Shown here in pieces: positions 42,051 through 50,375 of a stretch of DNA of 57,210 nucleotides. Location of the stretch: the NCBI GenBank assembly GCA_002309585.1, contig DBXN01000140.1:23780-80989 (forward strand), in the 5' to 3' direction. Numbering within the stretch: position 1 is the stretch's first letter; each line of letters opens with the position of its first letter. The position numbers and the translations under genes are program-made. This stretch comes from Verrucomicrobia bacterium UBA1211 (GTDB lineage Bacteria > Verrucomicrobiota > Kiritimatiellia > RFP12 > UBA1067). A model generated the notes under the pieces. The model made no database searches. It saw nothing but the letters and a program-made list of their open reading frames with translations, and had not been told where the DNA came from.

Positions 42051-44990
42051 ATGAAGAACGGACGGACAATCGGGCGTATCCTCTTCCTGCTGCTGTTGGC
42101 GGTGGGGGCGGGATTGCTGTTTTTTTGCTTCCCGCCAGCCATTGAAACCTCGTTGTTCGCGTTGATCGGGGAAAAGGATCTCAACGTGCCCGAGGCCATC
42201 CGGAACCGGAGCGCGACCCAGCTTCAGGTTCTTTTTTCCGCGCCGGATTTTGACCGGGCGCGGGCGGTGGCGGACCGGTTCCATGAAGCGCTGGACCGCT
42301 CGGATTTCGAATCAATCCGTTTCAAAACAGATGGCGACGAACTTCGGACCTATCTTGATTTCTACCGCAGTCACGCCGGGGGATTGGTGAGTGATGATGA
42401 CCGCAAGACGCTTCAGGCGGGGGAGGGAAAGCGGCTGGCGCTGCGGACGCTGCACCGTCTCTACGGTTCGCCCGCGCCCGCCCTTTTCCCGCTGGACGCC
42501 GATCCGTTCGGCGTGTTGGGCGGGTTCGCCGCATCCCTTCCGCTATCCTTCTCCGGATGGCAGCCGGACGAGGGTTATCTGACGGCGGAAAGGGATGGGT
42601 GCGTCCATCTGCTGATGGCGTTGACTCTGGCGGAGAAACGGGCGACGGATCTGGCCTGGCTCCCGCAGATGGTCGCACGGCTTCACGCCCTTCGCGATGC
42701 GCTCGCCGCGCCCGATGTGACGATTCGGTTCTGCGGGGTCCCGTTCCATACCGTTGAGGTTTCCGAACGTTGCCGGAAAGACATCCAGATTCTTTCCGCC
42801 TTTTCCATTGTCTTCATCCTGTGTGTGGCATGGATCGCATTCCGTTCCTTCCGATTCCTCCCGCTCTTTCTCTTCTCCCTCACGCTCTCCACATTGGGCG
42901 GATTGATTGCGCTGGGCGCGGTTTTCCGCACGATCCATCTGTTGGCATGCGTATTCGGAACCACGCTGCTCGGTTTGACGATCGATTACTCCTTCCATTG
43001 GCTGCTCGCCGCGCGCGGGACGGAACCGGTCGCGTCCGGCAAAATCACGCGAAATCTCTTCGCCTCCTATCTGACCACTGAGGTGACCTTCCTTCCGCTG
43101 GCCTTTTCCGGCTTGCCCGTGTTGGCCCAGATCGCGATTCTGATGGGAGCGGGATTGACCGTCGCCTTGATCACGATCCTGCTCTTCTATCCGGAACCGC
43201 AACCGATACCCGCATCGACTCCGGCGCATCTTCCGAATCTGCGGTGGCTGTTGCTGCCCTTGGCCATCCTGATCGTTTGGGGGTTTTTGAAAGTCCGTTT
43301 CCAGACACCCGTCGGGGAGTTGCACCAACCCTCGCCCGCGCTGATGGAGGCGGAACAGCTGTTCCGAACCCTGAGTGGCAGTGATGATACCGGCAAGGGG
43401 CTGCTGCTGGTGCGGGGCGGGACATTGGAGGAGGTTTTGGAACGCGAGGAGTCGATTCCCTTGCCGCCCGGTCTCCCGCGTCTTTCCCGTTTCCTTCCCT
43501 CCCGGTCGCGGCGGATCGCGGATGATGCGCTGGTCCAGCGCCTTTACCGTGAAGAGGGTGGCGATCTGGCGCGGAAACTGAAACTCGATAAGCCCCTTAT
43601 CCCGCCCTCGGCACCCGAGGATTGGAATCTCCAGACCCTGCCCCGGGCGTGGACCTCCGCTTTCCTCTATCCCTATGAGGGCGGTTTCTATTCCCTGATT
43701 CCGCAGGCCGATTCCCAAACGGTTCTGCCGCAGGGGGTCACCTTCTATGCGCCGCGCCAGATACTCTCCGACCTAATGGCGCGGTATGAGCGGTTGACCC
43801 GAAAATTCCTGTTGGTCACCGCCGTGGCGTTACTGGTCGTTTTGGGCGCGCTCTTCCGTCGGCGGATGCCCGTGATCGTATTGCCCTCCTTGGGCGCGAC
43901 GCTCGCAGTCTTCGCGGGCATCGCCCTTTCCGGACAATCCGTCAACCTCTTCCACCTCCTGGCCTGTTTCATGGTGATCGGGATGAGCTTGGATTACACC
44001 ATCTTTCTCGCTTCCGGTTTCCATCATGCCTTGAAATCGGTTTTCTGTTCCCTTCTGACCAGTTTGGCGGGTTTCGGCGCGTTGGCCTGCGTGGCTTTCC
44101 CGCTGGTCCGTTCGATCGGGCAGGCGTTGGGGATCGGGCTGTCGGTCTCCTTCCTGATCGCCTACGCGATGCTGCGTCCCGCGCCGGAACAGGTGGAACA
44201 GGGCGCGTCCCCGCTCGGGCTGACCCTCGCCTGGTGGGTCTACAGGCTCTTCGGTAAACGGGTGCTGGACGGATTGGGGGGGATGATCGCCGGATGTGTC
44301 TGGCTGACGAATCGCAAGGTACGATATGAGGCGAAGTCTCTGCCCCGCCTCCGTCTTTTCACGCAGGGGATGATCGACAAACTGGTGGTGATGGCCGACG
44401 GAAAGGATCAGCCGGTCGTTGAATTGGCGGGGGGGACGGGCGACGGCATCCGATTCTGTCAGGCGGTCGAGGCGAAGCGGGGCGTCTTCGTGATCTCTTC
44501 CCATCTGGGGACGGTTGAGGTGCTGCCCGCCCTGGCGCGATGCCCGGCGCATGTCCACGCCTTCATGAAGGTGGAGCAGACCGAGGTCTTCAATGCGTTC
44601 TACGCCTGCCGCGCCCATCGGCCGGAGGTCTCCATCCATCCGCTTGAGACCTTCGGGATCGGTGAGGTGTTCACCATCGGCGATTGGCTTGATCACGGCG
44701 ATTGCGTCCTGATGGCGGGGGATCGCGGCTACGGCAAATCGCGGAAACGGACCTTCCTCTCGCACGAGGCGGATTTCCCTGAAGGGGTGTTCCGGCTGGC
44801 GAAGGCGCTGGAGCATCCGGTCTTCTTCGTGGTGTGTGTCCGGGATGCGCCGAACCACTATCGGGTGGAGGTGCAGGAAGCGGAGGGCGGTGCCGACCTG
44901 CTTGACCAGTATATCGCTTTTCTGGAGCCGCTGGTGCGGCGTTATCGGGAACAATGGTTTAACTGGAGTGTGCCATGCGAGTCGGATTGA
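42051..44990 (+). CDS. Fusion: MMPL/RND exporter + lysophospholipid-type acyltransferase
   Basis: Inner-membrane exporter of 979 residues. Residues ~1-710 are an MMPL-type transporter: one N-terminal helix, a large periplasmic loop, then two blocks of five to six helices (for example near 255-385 and 580-700, with HLLACVFGTTLLGLTIDYS and NLFHLLACFMVIGMSLDYT as the symmetric pair). Residues ~730-979 are a cytosolic LPLAT/LpxL-like acyltransferase with the catalytic H-x4-E at His818-Glu823 (SSHLGTVE). Usually these are two genes (ApeM plus an acyltransferase); here they form one protein. I chose the ATG at 42051; the open frame starts within the LolA gene. The next gene overlaps it by 16 bases. 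Confidence 0.87.
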   Translation: MKNGRTIGRILFLLLLAVGAGLLFFCFPPAIETSLFALIGEKDLNVPEAIRNRSATQLQVLFSAPDFDRARAVADRFHEALDRSDFESIRFKTDGDELRTYLDFYRSHAGGLVSDDDRKTLQAGEGKRLALRTLHRLYGSPAPALFPLDADPFGVLGGFAASLPLSFSGWQPDEGYLTAERDGCVHLLMALTLAEKRATDLAWLPQMVARLHALRDALAAPDVTIRFCGVPFHTVEVSERCRKDIQILSAFSIVFILCVAWIAFRSFRFLPLFLFSLTLSTLGGLIALGAVFRTIHLLACVFGTTLLGLTIDYSFHWLLAARGTEPVASGKITRNLFASYLTTEVTFLPLAFSGLPVLAQIAILMGAGLTVALITILLFYPEPQPIPASTPAHLPNLRWLLLPLAILIVWGFLKVRFQTPVGELHQPSPALMEAEQLFRTLSGSDDTGKGLLLVRGGTLEEVLEREESIPLPPGLPRLSRFLPSRSRRIADDALVQRLYREEGGDLARKLKLDKPLIPPSAPEDWNLQTLPRAWTSAFLYPYEGGFYSLIPQADSQTVLPQGVTFYAPRQILSDLMARYERLTRKFLLVTAVALLVVLGALFRRRMPVIVLPSLGATLAVFAGIALSGQSVNLFHLLACFMVIGMSLDYTIFLASGFHHALKSVFCSLLTSLAGFGALACVAFPLVRSIGQALGIGLSVSFLIAYAMLRPAPEQVEQGASPLGLTLAWWVYRLFGKRVLDGLGGMIAGCVWLTNRKVRYEAKSLPRLRLFTQGMIDKLVVMADGKDQPVVELAGGTGDGIRFCQAVEAKRGVFVISSHLGTVEVLPALARCPAHVHAFMKVEQTEVFNAFYACRAHRPEVSIHPLETFGIGEVFTIGDWLDHGDCVLMAGDRGYGKSRKRTFLSHEADFPEGVFRLAKALEHPVFFVVCVRDAPNHYRVEVQEAEGGADLLDQYIAFLEPLVRRYREQWFNWSVPCESD

Positions 44991-46096
44991 CGGCGCTGGG
45001 TTTGGTTTGCGCGTTGGGGGATGATACCCGGACGATCTTGGAACGGGCGTTGGCCGGCGACACGTCCTTCATGCGGCCGTGGACGGGGGTGCTTCCCGCC
45101 GGCGCGGTTTCGCCTTTCGGGCGCGTCGATCTGCCGGAACCGGAGGAGGCGGCCGAGCCGCGCTGCGCTCGTCTGCTGCGGATGGCGGCGGATCAACTGG
45201 AACCGGAACTGGCCTCGCTCCGGCGGCGCGTCGCGTGGGAGAGGGTCGGGATTGTCCTGGGGAGCAGCAATTCGACGATGGAGGAGTTTACGCGGTGTCC
45301 TTCCGGCGGGATCGACATGGCGACGCCCGCGACCTTCCTGAAAGGGGTGCTGGGGACGGGCGGTCCCGCGTGGGTTGTCTCCACCGCCTGTTCCTCCAGC
45401 GCGAAAGCCTTCGCCTCGGCCCGCCGGCTGTTGGCGGGCGGGATTTGCGATGCGGTGATCGTGGGCGGGGCGGACAGTTTTTCGCGTGTGGTGGAGAACG
45501 GTTTTCTCGCGCTGGAGGCGTTGAGCGGCGAATTGGCCCAGCCGATGGGGAAGCGGCGGTCGGGGATCAATCTCGGCGAGGGGGCGGCGCTTTTCATCAT
45601 GGAGCGGGAGAACGGTCCGGTTTCCCTGCTCGGGATCGGCGAGAGTTCCGATGCCTATCACCTGACCGCGCCCCACCCGGAAGGGCGCGGCGCGGCCGAT
45701 GCGATGCGGGCGGCGTTGGCGGATGCGGGGTTGCCCCCGGGAGCCATCGGATATATCAACCTGCATGGGACGGGGACCGTCTATAACGACCGGATGGAAA
45801 GTCTTGCCATTCGCGATGTCTTCGGACTCTCCGTGCCCTGTTCCTCCACGAAGCCGATGACGGGCCACACCCTGGGCGCGGCGGGGGCGATTGAGGCGGG
45901 CCTTTGCTGGCTGATGCTTGATGCGGGTGACCGGCTGCTGCCGCACGTGTTCGACGGGGAGCGGGACGAGACGCTTCCGCCGCTTCCGCTGGTCGGGCTG
46001 AACGAGCGTCGGCCGTGTCGGACGGCGCTCTCCAACTCCTTCGCCTTCGGGGGAAGCAACGCGAGCCTGATTCTGGGAAGGGAAGATCATGGATAA
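44975..46096 (+). CDS. Beta-ketoacyl-ACP synthase (ApeO-like)
   Basis: Condensing enzyme of 373 residues extending an acyl chain with malonyl-ACP. The Cys-His-His triad is intact: Cys139 in VSTACSSSAKA, His264 in INLHGTGT and His298 in KPMTGHTLGAAGA. The terminal NSFAFGGSNASLILG loop matches FabF-type enzymes. It overlaps the exporter gene by 16 bases and the dehydratase gene by eight. Only one ketosynthase is present, whereas standard aryl-polyene clusters have two or three, so this one, or a chain-length partner elsewhere, must do all elongations. Confidence 0.92.
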   Translation: MRVGLTALGLVCALGDDTRTILERALAGDTSFMRPWTGVLPAGAVSPFGRVDLPEPEEAAEPRCARLLRMAADQLEPELASLRRRVAWERVGIVLGSSNSTMEEFTRCPSGGIDMATPATFLKGVLGTGGPAWVVSTACSSSAKAFASARRLLAGGICDAVIVGGADSFSRVVENGFLALEALSGELAQPMGKRRSGINLGEGAALFIMERENGPVSLLGIGESSDAYHLTAPHPEGRGAADAMRAALADAGLPPGAIGYINLHGTGTVYNDRMESLAIRDVFGLSVPCSSTKPMTGHTLGAAGAIEAGLCWLMLDAGDRLLPHVFDGERDETLPPLPLVGLNERRPCRTALSNSFAFGGSNASLILGREDHG

Positions 46097-46544
46097 ACTG
46101 CCGCTGGAGAAGGTTCTGCCGCATCGGGCGCCGATGATTCTGCTGAGCGATTATGACCCCGATTCCTTTTCGGAGGAAGAGGTGAGCGCGTCGGTGACGG
46201 TGACGGACGGTGATGTCTTTTATGATGCCGCCTTGGAGGGCGTCCCCGCTTCGGTCGCGTTGGAGTATATGGCGCAGACCGTCGCCTGTTATGTCGGGCT
46301 GGTCCAGGTCCGCAATGGACGGGATCCCCGAATCGGGTTCGTGCTGGGGTCGCGGAAGATCGACATCACGATTCCCGTTTTCAAAAAGGGGGCGCGGTAT
46401 GGCATCCGCGCGCGGCTCCTCTTTACGGATGACGCCTTCGCCTCGTTTGAGACGGTCATCACCGATGCCGATGGCGGGGTTGTCGCCAGCGGGATCCTGA
46501 ACGCCTTTCAGCCGGAAGATCCGTACGCGCACGTTTCCCCTTGA
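46089..46544 (+). CDS. 3-hydroxyacyl-ACP dehydratase (ApeP-like)
   Basis: Hot-dog dehydratase of 151 residues, last gene of the operon. KVLPHRAPMILL at the N-terminus is the FabZ/ApeP-type block (His12), followed by VALEYMAQTVACYVGL and GFVLGSRKIDI. It overlaps the ketosynthase gene by eight bases. With the dehydratase domain fused to the ligase it gives two dehydratase activities, but no ketoreductase is encoded in the cluster. Its TGA stop overlaps the -35 element of the promoter for the next gene. Confidence 0.9.
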   Translation: MDKLPLEKVLPHRAPMILLSDYDPDSFSEEEVSASVTVTDGDVFYDAALEGVPASVALEYMAQTVACYVGLVQVRNGRDPRIGFVLGSRKIDITIPVFKKGARYGIRARLLFTDDAFASFETVITDADGGVVASGILNAFQPEDPYAHVSP

Positions 46545-46569
46545 CTTATCGGCACCAGTTTAAGATACT
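46541..46569 (+). promoter_or_regulatory. Sigma70-like promoter of the DUF4159 gene
   Basis: TTGACT (46541-46546), exactly 17 bases, GATACT (46564-46569), then an A/T-rich start region. It gives a ~43-base leader to the ATG at 46619 and marks the end of the aryl-polyene-like operon. Confidence 0.52.
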
Positions 46570-46618
46570 CTTTTCCATCATCAATTTTGAATACGAATCC
46601 GGTCAGGAGAATTACGGG

Positions 46619-48154
46619 ATGAAGAGACAAATGTGGTATTATCGGATGGCGGAAGTGGCGGTTCTCTCCTTGGTGACGGGGATGACCGCATTGGGCGGCC
46701 AGATTTTCGACGGCGACGGTTCCGATGAGCCGGGTTTTGTTCCGCCGCCCCCGCGTAAAGAGGTCCCGCCGCCGCCCGCGAACATGTCCGGCGGCGAGAC
46801 GTTTGTTCCCTATCCGCCGCCGCCCGCGACGCCGATGTCCCGTTCCGAAAAGAAGAATCCGCCCAAACCCCCGACGATGTTCACCAAGCTGACCTCGCCG
46901 TATGGGGAGGTGGACTGGAATGCCCGCCCAAACGATCTGAACAATCTGCTGAAGTCGCTGAAGGGGATGGCGGATGTCGATTACGATTTCGAGGCGAAGT
47001 CGTTCTCCGAGATCGACGAGGATCCCGATCAGAATCCGATTCTCTACCGTTCCGGTCATTTCCACTGGAGCCTCAACGCGGGGGAGAAGAAAAAGCTCCG
47101 CGATTATCTGCTCCGGGGCGGGACGATCATCCTCAATGCGGGCATGGGATCCAAGCCGTTTTACGATTCGGCGATCCGGGTGCTGAATGAGGTCTTCCCC
47201 GAGGCGCCGGTGCAGCGGCTGAGCGCAGACCACCCGATCTTCCACGCCTACTACTCGCTGGACAAGGTGAACTACCGTCCGGGCGTCCGTGCCGTCTACA
47301 AGGGGAACGACCCGTGGCTGGACGGCGTGACCATTGACTGCCGGACGGTCGCGATCATCTCCCGGTTCGGGATGGAGGTCGGCTGGGATCCGCTGGAGGA
47401 TGACAACATCCTGGCGTATGAGCAGGAGTCCGCGCAACAGCTTGGGATGAACATTTTGAGTTACGCCAGCGCGATGCGTAACTGGACGCTGGAGAACATG
47501 AAGAAGACCAAATTCGAGGACTCGAAGCAGGTCTCCGACGCGGGATCGATGAATATCGCCCAGGTGATCTACAGCGGCGAATGGAAGACCCGTCACGTCG
47601 GCCTCTCGGTTCTGCTCTCGCAGTACAATGTCCAGACCGGCGTCCCGGTCAAATTCACGACGAAAGAGATGAAGCTGACCGATCCCAAACTCTTCGATTC
47701 GCCGATTCTCTATCTGACCGGGCATGAGACCTTCACCCTGAAGCCCGAGGAGATTACCGCGCTGAGGACCTATCTCAATGGCGGCGGGCTGCTTTTCGCC
47801 GAGGCCTGCTGCGGACGGAAGGCGTTTGATGTCTCCTTCCGCGCGATCATGTCGCAGGTTCTGCCCGGTGTCCAGCCGTCGATGCTGGGGCAGGGCCATC
47901 CGCTCTACAAGCTCCCCAACACCATCACTACCATGAAGGTGACGCCCGCCTGCGCCAAGTCATTCAACAACGCGCCGGCGATCGCCCCGCAGATTCTCAC
48001 CTGGATGGTGGACGGCAACCCCGCCGTGATCTACAGCCCGATCGGCATGGCGGGCGCCTGGGAACTTTCCCCCAACAAGTATTGCAACAGCTATCTAGAG
48101 GATGACGCCATCAAACTGGGCGTGAACATCCTGATTTACGCAAGCACAAGGTAA
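46619..48154 (+). CDS. Exported protein with two DUF4159 domains
   Basis: A 511-residue exported protein of unknown function. The ATG at 46619 follows AGGAGA and gives a signal-like N-terminus; a longer frame starts at 46541 but lies upstream of the promoter. A Pro-rich linker (FVPPPPRKEVPPPP and a second such stretch, residues ~40-80) precedes two tandem DUF4159 domains (about 85-300 and 315-510). Each has a matching core: NPILYRSGHFHWSLNAGE / LRGGTIILNAGMGSK in the first, SPILYLTGHETFTLKPEE / LNGGGLLFAEACCGRK in the second. In PVC bacteria and Bacteroidota such proteins often occur near MoxR/DUF58 operons; none is here. Confidence 0.75.
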   Translation: MKRQMWYYRMAEVAVLSLVTGMTALGGQIFDGDGSDEPGFVPPPPRKEVPPPPANMSGGETFVPYPPPPATPMSRSEKKNPPKPPTMFTKLTSPYGEVDWNARPNDLNNLLKSLKGMADVDYDFEAKSFSEIDEDPDQNPILYRSGHFHWSLNAGEKKKLRDYLLRGGTIILNAGMGSKPFYDSAIRVLNEVFPEAPVQRLSADHPIFHAYYSLDKVNYRPGVRAVYKGNDPWLDGVTIDCRTVAIISRFGMEVGWDPLEDDNILAYEQESAQQLGMNILSYASAMRNWTLENMKKTKFEDSKQVSDAGSMNIAQVIYSGEWKTRHVGLSVLLSQYNVQTGVPVKFTTKEMKLTDPKLFDSPILYLTGHETFTLKPEEITALRTYLNGGGLLFAEACCGRKAFDVSFRAIMSQVLPGVQPSMLGQGHPLYKLPNTITTMKVTPACAKSFNNAPAIAPQILTWMVDGNPAVIYSPIGMAGAWELSPNKYCNSYLEDDAIKLGVNILIYASTR

Positions 48155-48261
48155 GGTTAAAAGATTAAGCAGGGGAACGGGGAATGGGGAACAGAGGGAA
48201 CAGGGAACAGGGAAGAGGGAATAGTGAACAGGGAAGAGAACGCTCAGCCCTCAACCCTCCT
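48152..48261. repeat. Word array after the DUF4159 gene
   Basis: Starts on the TAA stop with AAGGTTAAAAGATTAA words, then G-rich heptamers from 48176: AACGGGG, AATGGGG, one 9-base unit, AACAGGG twice, AAGAGGG, AATAGTG, AACAGGG, AAGAGAA, then CGCTCAG, CCCTCAA, CCCTCCT. The register is kept across the change of word family at 48241. Confidence 0.85.
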
Positions 48262-48270
48262 TTGTTGCGG

Positions 48271-49089
48271 ATGAAGCGGGTGAGAGAGACGGTCATGGCG
48301 ATACTCGCGTGTTGCGCGTTCGGCGCGTGGGGCGCGACCAAACAGGAGACGGCTTTTCTGTCGGTCTGGACGGTGCATAGCCAGTCGCCCGACAACCATG
48401 CGGCGGTCATCGCCGCCTGCCAGCGTGTCATGGACACCTCCGCCACCCTGGGTGAGTTCCTGCCGGTCGTCAAGACCTTGGCGGGATGGCATCTGCTCGC
48501 CTCAGGGAAAGAGGCCGATGCGATCCGGGTTTTGGAGAGTGTGCTGACAACAGACAAGAAGCCCGCGCCGATGGCCCGGTATGCCGACATCATGGCGCGG
48601 CGGTGGCTCTCCCGGCTGGACATCCGGAAGGTGGATGCCGCGTTGAAGAGCCACTACGCCGCGCATGTGGAATATCCCTCCTCCCTCGCACCGATTCTCT
48701 CGCTGCCCAAACCCGCCACGCCCGCGAAAACCGACCGGTTCGGCGATGGATGGATCTACCGGCTTTCGGGATTCAGCCGCCTGACCGATCTGAAGGCGCA
48801 GCGGTATGTGCTCTACAGCAAGACGCTCGGAACGTCGCTTTCCCGTTTGAGCGATCTGCCTTTTACCGCCTATTCTCCGCAGAAGTCCGTGACTTTCCTC
48901 AGCCGCAAGATGACCACGCCGCTGACGATCGAGATCGAGACCGTCGTGAACGGCGAGAAGCAGAAGGGCGTGGCGACCGAGGGCAACCTCTGCAATGGCG
49001 TCCGGTTCCTGAAACTCGCCTCCGACCTCCAGTTCGTCCTCTTCGCCGACAGCGAATGCGATTTCTGGCTTGTCTCAACGAAACGTTGA
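48271..49089 (+). CDS. Uncharacterised exported protein
   Basis: I do not recognise this 272-residue protein. The ATG at 48271 gives a signal-like start (VMAILACCAFGAWGA, cleavage near residue 22); an ATG at 48295 is an alternative. The upstream frame (to 48184) is only translated repeat words and is rejected. Residues 25-120 look helical and repeat-like (VIAACQRVMDTSATLGEFL, ADIMARRWLSRLD), perhaps TPR-like. The C-terminal half is beta-rich, with KTDRFGDGWIYRLSG resembling the conserved end of type II secretion GspG/pseudopilin-like proteins. It lies between a DUF4159 gene and a convergent lipoprotein gene. Confidence 0.6.
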   Translation: MKRVRETVMAILACCAFGAWGATKQETAFLSVWTVHSQSPDNHAAVIAACQRVMDTSATLGEFLPVVKTLAGWHLLASGKEADAIRVLESVLTTDKKPAPMARYADIMARRWLSRLDIRKVDAALKSHYAAHVEYPSSLAPILSLPKPATPAKTDRFGDGWIYRLSGFSRLTDLKAQRYVLYSKTLGTSLSRLSDLPFTAYSPQKSVTFLSRKMTTPLTIEIETVVNGEKQKGVATEGNLCNGVRFLKLASDLQFVLFADSECDFWLVSTKR

Positions 49090-49164
49090 GGGCAAGAGAC
49101 AATCACTGATCAATGATCACTGGACACTCTTCCCTCTTCCCTGTTCCCTATTTCCCGTTCCCTT
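49086..49164. repeat. 7-base word array in a convergent junction, partly coding
   Basis: From 49102 nine consecutive heptamers without interruption: ATCACTG, ATCAATG, ATCACTG, GACACTC, TTCCCTC, TTCCCTG, TTCCCTA, TTTCCCG, TTCCCTT. The plus-strand gene's TGA stop lies in a CGTTGAG word at its left end. The right ~55 bases encode the last residues of the minus-strand lipoprotein. Confidence 0.88.
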
Positions 49165-49964
49165 TGTTTAAGTAATTCGGCGGCTTCGCGGCGGACATCG
49201 GGCATCATCGCCGATTCCGCAAGGGTCCGGAGGCGGGCCCGCTCCGCCTCCCCGATCCGGTTTTGACGGATCGCGATGCGGCATCGCATCAAGGTCAAAT
49301 CCTCCCGCTGGTACCGTTTCGCCGCCTTCGCTTCCAGCGCGGGCAGAGCGTCGGCCACGCTCTGCCACTCGCCGCACGCTTCAAGCAGTTGCAGGGCACG
49401 GAATGTCTGGGCATACGATTCTGAGGCGTTTTGGAGGGTCTGCGTTGAAAAGGCCCGGATCATCGGTGGCCAATCCGCGTGAAGGGCGATTTCGGCGAAG
49501 GCGAGTAGAAGCGGCGCGTCCGTTCCTCCGTATGCCGCGCCGAGGCGCAGGAAGTCGGCTTCCCGTTTGTCCGCCGCATAACGCTCCATCACCTCCGTGG
49601 CGAGCAGGTTGTCGCGGTGGCGGAGCAGGTAGGCCTCCGCCTCCCACTCGAAGTCGGGCCACGCCTTCTCCTCCCAGGCTAGGGCCAGATTCAGAAGGGC
49701 GGGATCGGAGGCGCGGTTCGCCCTCTTCCACGCTGCCAGGAGTTCCGACTTCTTTCCCTCCCTGACCGCCCGTCCGATCGCGTCTCCATAAACACGCCGG
49801 AAGGCAGACCAGTCGAGCGCCGGGGTCCCCTCCGGGAGAGCGGCCAAGATAAGCGGTGGCTCCGCCTGCTCCGGACAAGGTTTCTCCGTCTTCCCGCAGC
49901 CGGGGAGGACTACGCTTCCGAGAAACAGAAGGAAACCCCACGCAAAAATGGAATGGGTGGCCAT
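49110..49964 (-). CDS. Putative lipoprotein with helical repeats
   Basis: A 284-residue exported lipoprotein of unknown function. I chose the ATG at 49964 because it gives a short signal ending in the lipobox VLPGC (Cys23); a longer frame exists to 50033. The mature part is wholly helical with loosely repeated Ala/Leu/Glu-rich units (LLNLALAWEEKAWPDFEWE, PLLLAFAEIALHADWPPMI), as in TPR or Sel1-like solenoids. The C-terminal residues REREIGNREEGRVSSDH are encoded by the intergenic word array, so the natural stop was probably earlier and the reading frame has run into the repeats. Confidence 0.65.
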   Translation of the reverse strand: MATHSIFAWGFLLFLGSVVLPGCGKTEKPCPEQAEPPLILAALPEGTPALDWSAFRRVYGDAIGRAVREGKKSELLAAWKRANRASDPALLNLALAWEEKAWPDFEWEAEAYLLRHRDNLLATEVMERYAADKREADFLRLGAAYGGTDAPLLLAFAEIALHADWPPMIRAFSTQTLQNASESYAQTFRALQLLEACGEWQSVADALPALEAKAAKRYQREDLTLMRCRIAIRQNRIGEAERARLRTLAESAMMPDVRREAAELLKQREREIGNREEGRVSSDH

Positions 49965-50115
49965 GGACCGGGAACGAGAGATCGCTGCATCCCCCGATCC
50001 TTTCTTATACGTTCTCCACCTGATGGTACTCATATCCCGATTCCCGTTTCAATTGCATGAAGAGGATATACCCAACCGGCGGCGTGAGGGAAGCCGGAAA
50101 TCGGGCAAAGTTATC

Positions 50116-50195
50116 ATTCTGACATTATGCCATTATGAAATTTCACATTGCCACACTGCCATATTGCCACGATTTCACAATTCCACAATGGGTGC
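50116..50195. repeat. 8-base word array, ATTATGCC/ATTTCACA family
   Basis: Ten consecutive octamers in one register: ATTCTGAC, ATTATGCC, ATTATGAA, ATTTCACA, TTGCCACA, CTGCCATA, TTGCCACG, ATTTCACA, ATTCCACA, ATGGGTGC. The words are of the same family as those at 13.6, 18.5 and 23.6 kb. Confidence 0.85.
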
Positions 50196-50272
50196 ATGGG
50201 TTGTTTTCCAGTTTCAGTCGGCATGGGTGAGAAACACAGATGCACACGATTCGAACTGCGCCACTTCTGCGC

Positions 50273-50301
50273 TTGAATAGGAGCGGAGGGTCAAGTAAAA
50301 T
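50273..50301 (+). promoter_or_regulatory. Sigma70-like promoter of the aminotransferase gene
   Basis: TTGAAT (50273-50278), exactly 17 bases, TAAAAT (50296-50301). The leader to the ATG at 50376 is about 68 bases. Confidence 0.52.
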
Positions 50302-50375
50302 AAATGACCATTCCATCGGGGTGTCAGTTTGATTTTCGGTAGGGACATCGGTGGGAAGCGAGGTTTTGCGTTTAT

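Larger units (their letters stand above)
49965..50375. other. 411-base intergenic region
   Basis: No gene seen. It holds an 8-base word array (50116-50195) and the promoter of the aminotransferase gene (50273-50301). A TTCGAAT heptamer near 50250 recalls a tRNA T-loop but has no pairing stem. Confidence 0.55.

Noticed and set aside
48184..48270. N-terminal extension of the 48 kb gene (residues such as NREQGRGNSEQGRE)
   Set aside because: It is only the translation of the GGGGAAC-type word array; the signal peptide starts after 48271.
50245..50275. TTCGAAT with GCGCC nearby, read as a tRNA T-arm on the minus strand
   Set aside because: The five bases on each side do not pair, and no anticodon arm or acceptor stem can be built.
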